NCBI GenBank assembly: GCA_037139855.1
Contig: JBAXFM010000165.1
Location: 1 to 11,105 of the forward strand
DNA from: CAIVAT01 sp037139855
GTDB taxonomy: Bacteria > Bacteroidota > Bacteroidia > Bacteroidales > FEN-979
Length of the DNA: 11,105 nucleotides
Direction: 5' to 3'
Positions 1 through 5,501 of the stretch are shown piece after piece. A program made the position numbers and the translations under genes. The notes beneath the pieces were generated by a model. That model ran no database searches. It saw nothing but the letters and a program-made list of their open reading frames with translations, and had not been told where the DNA came from. Position 1 is the first letter of the stretch; each line of letters begins with the position of its first letter.

Positions 1-441
1 CTGAAGGATGTTTGCAAATCCTTTAACAATGAAAAAGGTGAGCTCATCAATGTGCTGCATAAAGCTCAGAGCATTTTCGGATATCTTCCTGCTGAATTGC
101 AGGAAGTCATTGCAAAGGAGTTAAATGTTTCGGTTGCGCATGTATATGGCGTGGTGACCTTTTATTCATTCTTCACGATGACGCCAAAGGGGGAGCATCC
201 GATCTCCATCTGCCTTGGTACAGCCTGTTATGTTCGTGGTGCAGAAAAGGTGTTGGAGGAATTCAAGCGTGTACTGAAAATCCAGGTTGGTGAAACCACG
301 GCTGACGGAAAGTTCTCCCTTAGTTGTCTTCGCTGTGTCGGCGCCTGCGGACTGGCCCCGGTGGTGCTGGTCGGTGAAAAAGTTTATGGCCGTGTTTCGC
401 CGGATGGCGTTAAAGATATTGTTGCTGAATACAACAATTAG
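1..441 (+). CDS. NuoE/HydC-type [2Fe-2S] thioredoxin-fold subunit (5' end outside window)
   Basis: The reading frame is open from base 1 to a TAG at 439-441, so the gene starts upstream; 146 C-terminal residues are visible. The GTG at 52 lies inside the conserved helical region and is not the start. The family signature is present: a helical N-terminal part with the VYGVVTFYSFF segment, then a thioredoxin-like domain with C-x4-C (CLGTAC) and C-x3-C (CVGAC), which together ligate one [2Fe-2S] cluster. An extra Cys sits just before the second pair (SCLRCVGAC). Such proteins pair with NuoF-like FMN/NAD(H) subunits in complex I, formate dehydrogenases and HydABC hydrogenases, passing electrons in the cytoplasm. 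It is a paralogue of the HydC at 5033-5500. It is the last gene of its transcription unit, because an intrinsic terminator follows 24 bp later. Its partner genes lie outside the window, so which enzyme it serves cannot be said. Confidence 0.9.
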   Translation: MKDVCKSFNNEKGELINVLHKAQSIFGYLPAELQEVIAKELNVSVAHVYGVVTFYSFFTMTPKGEHPISICLGTACYVRGAEKVLEEFKRVLKIQVGETTADGKFSLSCLRCVGACGLAPVVLVGEKVYGRVSPDGVKDIVAEYNN

Positions 442-465
442 GTGTTTTGGTTAATACTTATGTGG

Positions 466-500
466 AAAACCTGTCGGATGCATTTCTGGCAGGTTTTTTT
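466..500 (+). terminator. Rho-independent terminator after the NuoE-like gene
   Basis: AAAACCTGTC (466-475) pairs with GGCAGGTTTT (488-497), giving a 10-bp stem with one T:G wobble and a 12-nt loop. A run of seven T (494-500) covers the end of the stem and beyond. It lies 24 bp past the stop codon at 441 and separates this operon from the downstream toxin-antitoxin-like module. Confidence 0.85.
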
Positions 501-642
501 GCATTGTTATAAAGCCTAACCGGGTAAACTGCTGAGACCGCGACCAGGGGCAAGTCTATCTTTTCAACTGTCATGCTGAAAACAATTCCCGCGTCCTTTA
601 CAAAATATCTTTGGAGGCATACAGTAAAATTGAAAATAATTG

Positions 643-650
643 TATTTTTG
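643..650 (+). promoter_or_regulatory. Putative Bacteroidota -7 promoter element for the AbiEii-like module
   Basis: TATTTTTG matches the Bacteroidota sigma-ABfr -7 consensus TANNTTTG exactly and sits about 20 bp before the ATG at 670. No TTTG is found at the usual 19-21 bp upstream; the nearest, at 610-613, is too far away. The call therefore rests on the -7 element and its position between a terminator and a start codon. The rest of 501-669 shows no gene or other recognisable structure. Confidence 0.45.
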
Positions 651-669
651 TCAAAATTCCACCTGTTAA

Positions 670-981
670 ATGCTTGCTCCCCTCGAAGAACGGCTTGATT
701 TAATGCGCTCCCTGATGTGGGATTACGACATCGCACCCGAACATTGCCTTGAGGTACTGGAAGGCAAACGTGAAAAGGCAGGGCATTACACTGAGGCTAC
801 CTTATTCCGTAAATTGTTGGAGTCGTACCGATGGTTTACCATACTTAAAATTATTCCTCCCGAGAGAATACTTATTTTGCTAACAGAGGATGTTATCCGC
901 TCACTACGATTTAAATCGTTATCTGAACACTATGACTTCATCCGCAAAGAATTACAACGAGCTTTACAGGTTACAAGATAG
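670..981 (+). CDS. Small hypothetical protein, putative antitoxin partner of the AbiEii-like gene
   Basis: This 103-aa protein is likely cytoplasmic, with no signal peptide or membrane segment. It is mostly helical and charged. Near the N-terminus it has a LEERLDLMRSLMWDYDI stretch, followed by a GHYT segment and a hydrophobic WFTILKIIPPERI segment. No catalytic motif is visible. I do not recognise a named Pfam family, but the style (around 100 aa, directly upstream of and overlapping a nucleotidyltransferase) is that of small partner genes of AbiEii-like proteins in Bacteroidota. The ATG at 670 follows a putative -7 promoter element and has no Shine-Dalgarno. The downstream gene begins inside this one (overlap 932-981), which suggests tight translational coupling. 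The antitoxin role is inferred only from position; classical AbiEi antitoxins are larger and carry a winged-helix domain that is not apparent here. Confidence 0.65.
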   Translation: MLAPLEERLDLMRSLMWDYDIAPEHCLEVLEGKREKAGHYTEATLFRKLLESYRWFTILKIIPPERILILLTEDVIRSLRFKSLSEHYDFIRKELQRALQVTR

Positions 982-1654
982 AGTTTTAGCGGCTTTATCT
1001 GGCCATTTTGGTATTTTTCACCTGACCGGAGGAACTGCGCTTGGAAGGTTTTATCTGGATCACAGGTATAGTGAGGACCTTGATTTTTTTACCAATCAGA
1101 ATAATGCTTTTACCTCAGAAGCAAACATTATACGCAGTTTACTTAAAATACAATTCAACACCTCTGATGACAAGATTATCCTTTATCCGGATTATATTCG
1201 TGTTTGGGTGCCCGGGGAAGAGGATTTAAAAATCGAAATGGTAAATGATGTTTCTGATCGCTGGGGGTCACCGATTTTAGCGGGAACAACTCCTGTGGAT
1301 ACTGTCGGAAATATTTTAGCAAATAAACTTACTGCCATTTTAAGCCGTGATGAACCAAAAGATGTGTTTGATATCGTAAGCATTGCTTCAAATTTCAGTT
1401 TTAATTGGGGGGATGTATTTGTCTACGCCCTTCGAAAAGCCATTATTGCAGAACCGGATGTGCTGATGCGCCTGACTACCTTCCCCGTTGAATGGCTTCC
1501 GGAACAACGCTGGCTGAAAAACCCTTTAGATCTTCCTGCCTTCAAAGAGAAACTCAACCGCATCGCCGATGATTTCCTATTGGCTAATGACAACTCACTC
1601 GGCGTTGGCAAGACCCCGCTTGAAGATGCAAAACCGGAAAATATTGCGGTATAA
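932..1654 (+). CDS. AbiEii/AbiGii-type nucleotidyltransferase, putative type IV toxin
   Basis: A 240-aa protein of the AbiEii-type nucleotidyltransferase family. Known members (AbiEii, MenT) are toxins that transfer nucleotides, for MenT to tRNA. Visible motifs, numbered from the ATG at 932: LTGGTALGRF (31-40, the GGT loop); SEDLDFF (47-53), whose DLD carries the metal-binding acidic pair; an acidic residue in LKIEM (around 102) as candidate third carboxylate; and NKLTAILSRDEPKDVFDI (131-148), matching the family's K-x2-A...R...KD-x2-D pattern. All expected catalytic positions seem intact. The ATG at 890 is also in frame but would lengthen the overlap with the upstream gene to 92 bp. The ATG at 932 fits the usual start just before the NELYRLQD segment, still leaving a 50-bp overlap. 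The gene ends 12 bp from the convergent phosphatase gene, with no clear terminator between them. Confidence 0.8.
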   Translation: MTSSAKNYNELYRLQDRVLAALSGHFGIFHLTGGTALGRFYLDHRYSEDLDFFTNQNNAFTSEANIIRSLLKIQFNTSDDKIILYPDYIRVWVPGEEDLKIEMVNDVSDRWGSPILAGTTPVDTVGNILANKLTAILSRDEPKDVFDIVSIASNFSFNWGDVFVYALRKAIIAEPDVLMRLTTFPVEWLPEQRWLKNPLDLPAFKEKLNRIADDFLLANDNSLGVGKTPLEDAKPENIAV

Positions 1655-1666
1655 AAAACGGCTGAT

Positions 1667-2851
1667 TTAAAAGAACTTCATCGTCACCTCTTTCAGAAAC
1701 TTTTCTTCGAGTGTGCGGGTGATCCGGTGAACGACGGTGCGGCGCAGTTCAAGCTCAACCGGCATGGTGGGATCCTGGTGGGCCGTGTTGATGTTGGTCC
1801 CTACCAGGAAGTGAATCTCATCACTTTCAAGCAAAAATCTTACGATTTCGTCGGCAGGACCCTTGCCCAGCTGGTAGTTGTTGTTGTATTTTTTCAGAAG
1901 TTCACTCACTTTGCTGAGTGTCAGAATCCCTTCGGTAATCAGGTCGACGCCGTTCATATAGGAAACGGGTGGAAGTTCCGCATCCAGCATCACCTTGCTG
2001 TCGGTAATTTCCTCTCCCCATTCCCGGGCGACCATATCGCCGGTTGTTGCGCCACAGATTATTTTTTTGCCGTCGAACTGTTTCAGCAAACCGGTGAACA
2101 TGGCATCATTGGCTGCATCCATGGGAGGTCCGGAAAAAATCATCAGCTTTCGGGGTTCCCGGAAATAGATCACCCCGCAACTGATATCATCCAGTGGATG
2201 GAAATTATCATTCTGATTGGCCTTATTGATCACCTTTGTACTCAGCTTAACAGCAGAAATGTCATTTTCCTCCCTGATTGTTTCCTCCACAAATTTTTGA
2301 AGATTCTCCAAACCCCATCCCATCAGATACTTATCGCTGCCAAGCCCTGATTGCGTGACGCCGTCGGAGCAAAAAACAATCCGGTCCTCTTTCTGTGGTT
2401 TAAACGTAGTGGTAAGTATTTCCCGGCCTGCATTTTTTTCACCTTCCAGCACAACACAATTCCATTCGGGTTCATGTAATTTTGAACCCCGCAACACCAG
2501 TGTTTTCGGATTTTCATATTCAAGAATACGAACCTCCCCTTCTTCATCGATTTCAACAATGGTAAAGGTGGAGTAATTCATATTTTTAACACTGTCAACA
2601 GGCAGTGTCTTCATAATAATTTCACTGCTTTTCTGTACACTTTTATGTTCCTGGGTAAAACTGACTACCATTGTGGCTGTAAGCGTTGCCAGCAGGTTAG
2701 CCTTGATTCCATGCCCCATCCCATCCGAAAGCACTACAATGATCCGCCCCTCCTCCTTGATGCGTTTGGAAAGGAACACATCCCCGCAAACACGCGCTTC
2801 TCCGTGGCATTTTTGCTGACAATTAACCTCTATGTAGAATTTTTCGTCCAT
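1667..2851 (-). CDS. SpoIIE-type PP2C Ser/Thr phosphatase linked to the hydrogenase-like sensor
   Basis: A 394-aa soluble protein. Residues about 1-230 form a SpoIIE-type PP2C domain with the metal-binding aspartates in place: CGD (D24), LSDGMGHG (D43), CSDGVTQ (D163) and PLDDIS (D222). Members dephosphorylate Ser/Thr-phosphoproteins, classically STAS-domain anti-anti-sigma factors. Residues about 233-394 form a C-terminal domain I cannot name, beginning REPRKLMIFSGPP and containing GATTGDMVAREWGEEI. The N-terminus is cysteine-rich (C11, C15, C22), with C22 two residues from the metal ligand D24. The gene lies 93 bp downstream of the PAS-containing hydrogenase-like gene on the same strand, separated by a heptamer array, and is probably co-transcribed with it. 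This arrangement matches phosphatase-linked group C [FeFe]-hydrogenases. No STAS protein, anti-sigma kinase or sigma factor is visible in the window, so the substrate is unknown. Confidence 0.85.
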   Translation of the reverse strand: MDEKFYIEVNCQQKCHGEARVCGDVFLSKRIKEEGRIIVVLSDGMGHGIKANLLATLTATMVVSFTQEHKSVQKSSEIIMKTLPVDSVKNMNYSTFTIVEIDEEGEVRILEYENPKTLVLRGSKLHEPEWNCVVLEGEKNAGREILTTTFKPQKEDRIVFCSDGVTQSGLGSDKYLMGWGLENLQKFVEETIREENDISAVKLSTKVINKANQNDNFHPLDDISCGVIYFREPRKLMIFSGPPMDAANDAMFTGLLKQFDGKKIICGATTGDMVAREWGEEITDSKVMLDAELPPVSYMNGVDLITEGILTLSKVSELLKKYNNNYQLGKGPADEIVRFLLESDEIHFLVGTNINTAHQDPTMPVELELRRTVVHRITRTLEEKFLKEVTMKFF

Positions 2852-2869
2852 GGAAACAGGCTGATTTAC

Positions 2870-2947
2870 GAATGATGAATGACAAATGACAAGTGACGAA
2901 TGACAAGTAAAATGCTCCGTTCGTCATTCGTCATTCGTCATTCGTCA
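2870..2947. repeat. Palindromic heptamer array between the sensor and phosphatase genes
   Basis: Five plus-sense units of GAATGAC type occupy 2870-2904 (GAATGAT, GAATGAC, AAATGAC, AAGTGAC, GAATGAC). Four inverted units follow at 2920-2946 (ATTCGTC repeated, the first as GTTCGTC), with a short spacer around 2905-2918. The two arms are mutually complementary over roughly 28-35 bp with a few mismatches, so RNA from either strand can fold into a long imperfect hairpin. The array supplies the TGA stop (2947-2945, minus strand) of the 622-aa sensor gene. The same heptamer, in one orientation only, recurs before hydC. Confidence 0.85.
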
Positions 2948-4813
2948 TTTTTTTACTGGGTTCCGATACGAGTCAATCACCGAATTAAGCATTTGTTCAG
3001 ATTTTGAAGCGCCTTCACCGAGCAGGTAGGCAATTTTTTGAACCATATCAAAATTTTCATCAATCACCTCTGTCAGGCGGGTAATGATCTGCTCCTTTCT
3101 GACTTCAGGCACATACATGTCGCGCAGGATCCCGCCAACATATTTATGACTTCTGATCGGAAAGATTGAAACGCCCAGTTTGATATCCCCAAATTGTACA
3201 TCCTTATTTTCAATTGGTTCATCGGAGGTTAGCACGTATGAAAACATTTTATAGAAATGCACGGGTAAAAGCGATTTCAAATCAGCCCCTACCAATCCGG
3301 GAATTACCTCATCGATCATGGCTGCCTCTTCGCCAATAATTCTGATGAAAGCCTTGTTGCTCTGGTATATTTTAAGATCGTCATCGACAATTACCACACC
3401 CGAAAGCAAATTCTGTAGCATGGTGGTAATGATTTCTGCCGACTCTTTTTGTGCTTCATGCTCATGTTTGGCCTTTTCTTCCGACTCCTTCAGCGCGGCT
3501 TTGGTGGTTGCCAGATTTTCGTTGGTGGTACGCAGTGTTTGAATGTATTCCTGCCGGTTATGTCCACTGAACACGTGGCACATTTCCGTGGTGGCCAGAC
3601 CCTGCGAAATAGCAATAGCCAGATCGCGGCAGTTTGGATAGCCGCATGATTCACAACCAATATCATTGTGCATGTGGCCTTCCCTGTTGATCATTTTCAT
3701 CACCTCTTCGATCTTTTGTTCATCGGGTACTGGCAGCCTTTGGTCGTCGGGTTCAAATTGTCTTGAAAGGTCGAGATTGGCATAGGAAGTGATTTCATTT
3801 TCCCATGTCTCTTTGTCAAAAGTGAGGAGCCGTTTATTAGCATAGTCTGTAACCAGCGTCATCCTTAAAAATTTCTCTCCGCCAGGCGACGTTCCGGGTC
3901 CCATCAGGCAGCCTTCGTCATAAAAGAGATTAAAATTCTTCCGGATATGCTCAATGCGTGAATCGAATTCTTTCACTGCATGAACCATGTTGTTCCGTCC
4001 TTCGGTGGTGATAACGGTTCCTGTCAGCAAATTCTCGCTTATCTCAACCGCCTGCAGGAATCCATTACTGATTGGATAGAGCGAACCCTTGTGACCGAGA
4101 GGTGCATCAAATTCAGAAAACTCAAGCTGACTCTCCCTGATGTTGAATTCATTGAACAATTGGCGTAATTCGACAAATGTCAACACGGCATCTATTTTTG
4201 CATCGCCTTCAAATTTAAGCGCTTCATCCTTAGTGGAAATGCAAGGACCGATGAAAACAACTTTGACATCCTGACCATATTTTTGCCTGATTACCTTTGC
4301 TGTGGCAACCATCGGCGAAACGATCGGCGCAAGGTTGGTAATCAGTTCGGGATAGTATTTTTCGATATAGGATACCACAGAAGGACAATTTGCCGTAAAA
4401 TGGTATTTCCCCTTGAAATGTTCAAAAAGCTCTTTGTATTTCATAGCAACCAGATCGACACCAAAGGAAGCTTCACCTACATACGCAAACCCGAGTTGCC
4501 TGATCATTTCAACGAATTTACGGTAATCGGTGATGTCATGGAATTCGCCTGAAATGGTTGGGTCGCAAATGGCTGCAACTTTGAATCCGGAGGCAAGAAT
4601 CTCCCTGGTTTCTTCTATGGAGCTTCTGAAAGAAATTGAATGTGGAGCGCAGGCACGAAAACAGCTCCCGCAACCGATGCACCGTGCAGGAATAATGGAA
4701 GGTAATTCATTGGTCACATCGACTTTAATCGCCTTTACAGGACAAATCCTTACACAGGAATAACATTTGATGCAAGTTTCGTGGGAGATATAAAACAGTG
4801 GTTCTTTAGGCAT
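2945..4813 (-). CDS. Ferredoxin / [FeFe]-hydrogenase-like / PAS sensor protein (HydS-like, group C)
   Basis: A 622-aa cytoplasmic protein. Residues 14-24 and 45-55 hold two ferredoxin [4Fe-4S] motifs (C14, C17, C20, C24; C45, C48, C51, C55). About 75-330 is an [FeFe]-hydrogenase large-subunit-like region: L1 is TANCPS (C143), L2 is GPCISTK (C191), L3 is YDEGCLMGPG (C302). A further Fe-S motif C387-x2-C390-x4-C395-x16-C412 follows, then a coiled coil (about 418-460) and a PAS domain (about 463-565). The Cys that serves in proton transfer in TSCCP enzymes is Asn142. The first Cys of the L3 C-x3-C pair is Tyr298, so only three of four H-cluster cysteines are present. The layout matches HydS-like sensory hydrogenases. 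I infer H2 or redox sensing rather than turnover, with output to the phosphatase encoded next. It has no kinase domain. The C-terminal TGA is formed by the heptamer repeat. It diverges from hydC and shares a control region with it. Confidence 0.88.
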   Translation of the reverse strand: MPKEPLFYISHETCIKCYSCVRICPVKAIKVDVTNELPSIIPARCIGCGSCFRACAPHSISFRSSIEETREILASGFKVAAICDPTISGEFHDITDYRKFVEMIRQLGFAYVGEASFGVDLVAMKYKELFEHFKGKYHFTANCPSVVSYIEKYYPELITNLAPIVSPMVATAKVIRQKYGQDVKVVFIGPCISTKDEALKFEGDAKIDAVLTFVELRQLFNEFNIRESQLEFSEFDAPLGHKGSLYPISNGFLQAVEISENLLTGTVITTEGRNNMVHAVKEFDSRIEHIRKNFNLFYDEGCLMGPGTSPGGEKFLRMTLVTDYANKRLLTFDKETWENEITSYANLDLSRQFEPDDQRLPVPDEQKIEEVMKMINREGHMHNDIGCESCGYPNCRDLAIAISQGLATTEMCHVFSGHNRQEYIQTLRTTNENLATTKAALKESEEKAKHEHEAQKESAEIITTMLQNLLSGVVIVDDDLKIYQSNKAFIRIIGEEAAMIDEVIPGLVGADLKSLLPVHFYKMFSYVLTSDEPIENKDVQFGDIKLGVSIFPIRSHKYVGGILRDMYVPEVRKEQIITRLTEVIDENFDMVQKIAYLLGEGASKSEQMLNSVIDSYRNPVKK

Positions 4814-4830
4814 AATTTGGTTATCACCGT

Positions 4831-4838
4831 CAAATTTA
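4831..4838 (-). promoter_or_regulatory. Putative -7 promoter element for the sensor/phosphatase operon
   Basis: On the minus strand 4838-4831 reads TAAATTTG, an exact TANNTTTG match. Transcription would start about 5 nt further on, leaving a leader of only about 12 nt before the ATG at 4813. No convincing -33 TTTG is seen at the usual spacing; the palindrome GTTTAAAC lies nearby at 4851-4858. The short leader and missing -33 element keep confidence low. Confidence 0.35.
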
Positions 4839-4943
4839 TGAATTTCTCCGGTTTAAACGACATCCGGGTAAAAAAAAATCGCAAAAACGAACACCCGATA
4901 TTTGTTTAATTATTCACATTGCTAAATATTTCACAATAAATTC

Positions 4944-4974
4944 TTTCATTATTGACTTTTATTTAATATTTTTG
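4944..4974 (+). promoter_or_regulatory. Putative promoter of the hydCBA operon
   Basis: TATTTTTG at 4967-4974 matches the Bacteroidota -7 consensus TANNTTTG. TTTC at 4944-4947, 19 bp upstream, is a one-mismatch -33 box (consensus TTTG). The region is very A/T-rich. Transcription would begin near 4980, just before the heptamer array, so the hydC 5' leader would consist almost wholly of repeats. The intergenic region 4814-5032 holds this promoter, the opposite one at 4831-4838 and the array; no gene is seen in it. Confidence 0.5.
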
Positions 4975-4985
4975 TAGGGAAATGC

Positions 4986-5041
4986 GACGAATGACGAATG
5001 ACGAATGACGAATGACAAATTACAAATGACAAATGACAAAA
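4986..5041 (+). repeat. Heptamer tandem array forming the hydC leader and start codon
   Basis: Eight contiguous 7-nt units: GACGAAT four times (4986-5013), GACAAAT (5014-5020), TACAAAT (5021-5027), GACAAAT (5028-5034) and GACAAAA (5035-5041). The ATG of hydC (5033-5035) spans the last two units, and its first three codons (ATG ACA AAA) are repeat sequence. An in-frame TGA at 5027-5029 prevents any earlier start. The unit is the same as in the palindromic array at 2870-2947. Each intact unit junction creates an ATG, so several decoy start codons precede the real one. Confidence 0.9.
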
Positions 5042-5500
5042 GAGAATCTTGATATTATTCTTTCCAGGTACACTGTAAATAAGAAGGATCAATTGCTGCC
5101 GATTTTGCAGGAAATTCAGAATTATCAGGGTTTTCTGACTGATGAATTGCTTGCCGGAGTTAGTAAATACCTGAATTTACCAATCAACAAAGTTTACGGT
5201 GTCGCGACATTTTACGATCAATTCAGGTTCCATCCGCAGGGACAGTATCACATCACCATTTGCAGGGGAACCGCATGTCATTTATTTGGGGCCTCCACCT
5301 ATCTTGATGAAATTGAAATGCAATTGAAAGTGAAGGCGAATAATACCAGCAAGGACCGAAAATTCAGTCTGGAAATCTCAAACTGCCTGGGCGCTTGTGA
5401 GTCAGCTCCGGTTGTTCAGATAAATGAAACTTACCATACCCATGTAACTCCGGCCGATTTAAACAGAATCATCCGTATTCTCAAAGAAAAAACAGAATAA
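5033..5500 (+). CDS. hydC: [FeFe]-hydrogenase subunit HydC (NuoE-like [2Fe-2S] protein)
   Basis: A 155-aa NuoE-family protein with a normal length for HydC. A helical N-terminal part (LLPILQEIQ, VYGVATFYDQF) is followed by a thioredoxin-like [2Fe-2S] domain with C77-x4-C82 (CRGTAC) and C118-x3-C122 (CLGAC). It is the small electron-transfer subunit of the NAD-linked trimeric hydrogenase and binds HydB in the cytoplasm. The start at 5033 is forced: the frame has a TGA at 5027 and no other start codon follows before conserved sequence. There is no Shine-Dalgarno; the leader is the purine-rich heptamer array. It is first of three tightly packed genes, with hydB beginning 1 bp after its stop. The order hydC-hydB-hydA is that of the Thermotoga maritima bifurcating hydrogenase. 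It is homologous to the NuoE-like protein at 1-441 but clearly a different sequence. Confidence 0.93.
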   Translation: MTKENLDIILSRYTVNKKDQLLPILQEIQNYQGFLTDELLAGVSKYLNLPINKVYGVATFYDQFRFHPQGQYHITICRGTACHLFGASTYLDEIEMQLKVKANNTSKDRKFSLEISNCLGACESAPVVQINETYHTHVTPADLNRIIRILKEKTE

Positions 5501-5501
5501 A

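Noticed and set aside
458..736. Minus-strand open frame of 92 codons across the terminator region
   Set aside because: It spans the intrinsic terminator and the promoter and start of the 103-aa gene, and its translation resembles no protein domain.
890..931. Longer nucleotidyltransferase starting at 890
   Set aside because: The extra 14 residues lie wholly within the coding sequence of the upstream gene and do not look like part of the domain; the ATG at 932 fits better.
1655..1666. Bidirectional terminator between the convergent genes
   Set aside because: Only 12 bp separate the stop codons, and I find no stable inverted repeat in or near them.
1727..2350. Plus-strand open frame of 207 codons opposite the phosphatase gene
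   Set aside because: It is antisense to a clear PP2C gene with all catalytic motifs, and its translation shows no recognisable domain.
2919..2954. Hairpin plus T7 run (2948-2954) as a plus-strand terminator
   Set aside because: No plus-strand gene ends there; the genes on both sides are on the minus strand. The T run codes for the terminal lysines of the sensor protein on the minus strand.
4923..4930. A/T palindrome AAATATTT and the repeated TTCACA words around 4914-4936 as operators
   Set aside because: Such words are expected by chance in a region this A/T-rich, and the two TTCACA copies have no clean symmetry or phasing.
2870..5041. The two heptamer arrays as a CRISPR array or as the ends of a mobile element flanking the sensor gene
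   Set aside because: Units are 7 nt and contiguous with no unique spacers, so this is not CRISPR. The arrays flank the 622-aa gene, but one is palindromic and the other one-directional, and no transposase or target duplication is seen. They look like dispersed intergenic repeats.
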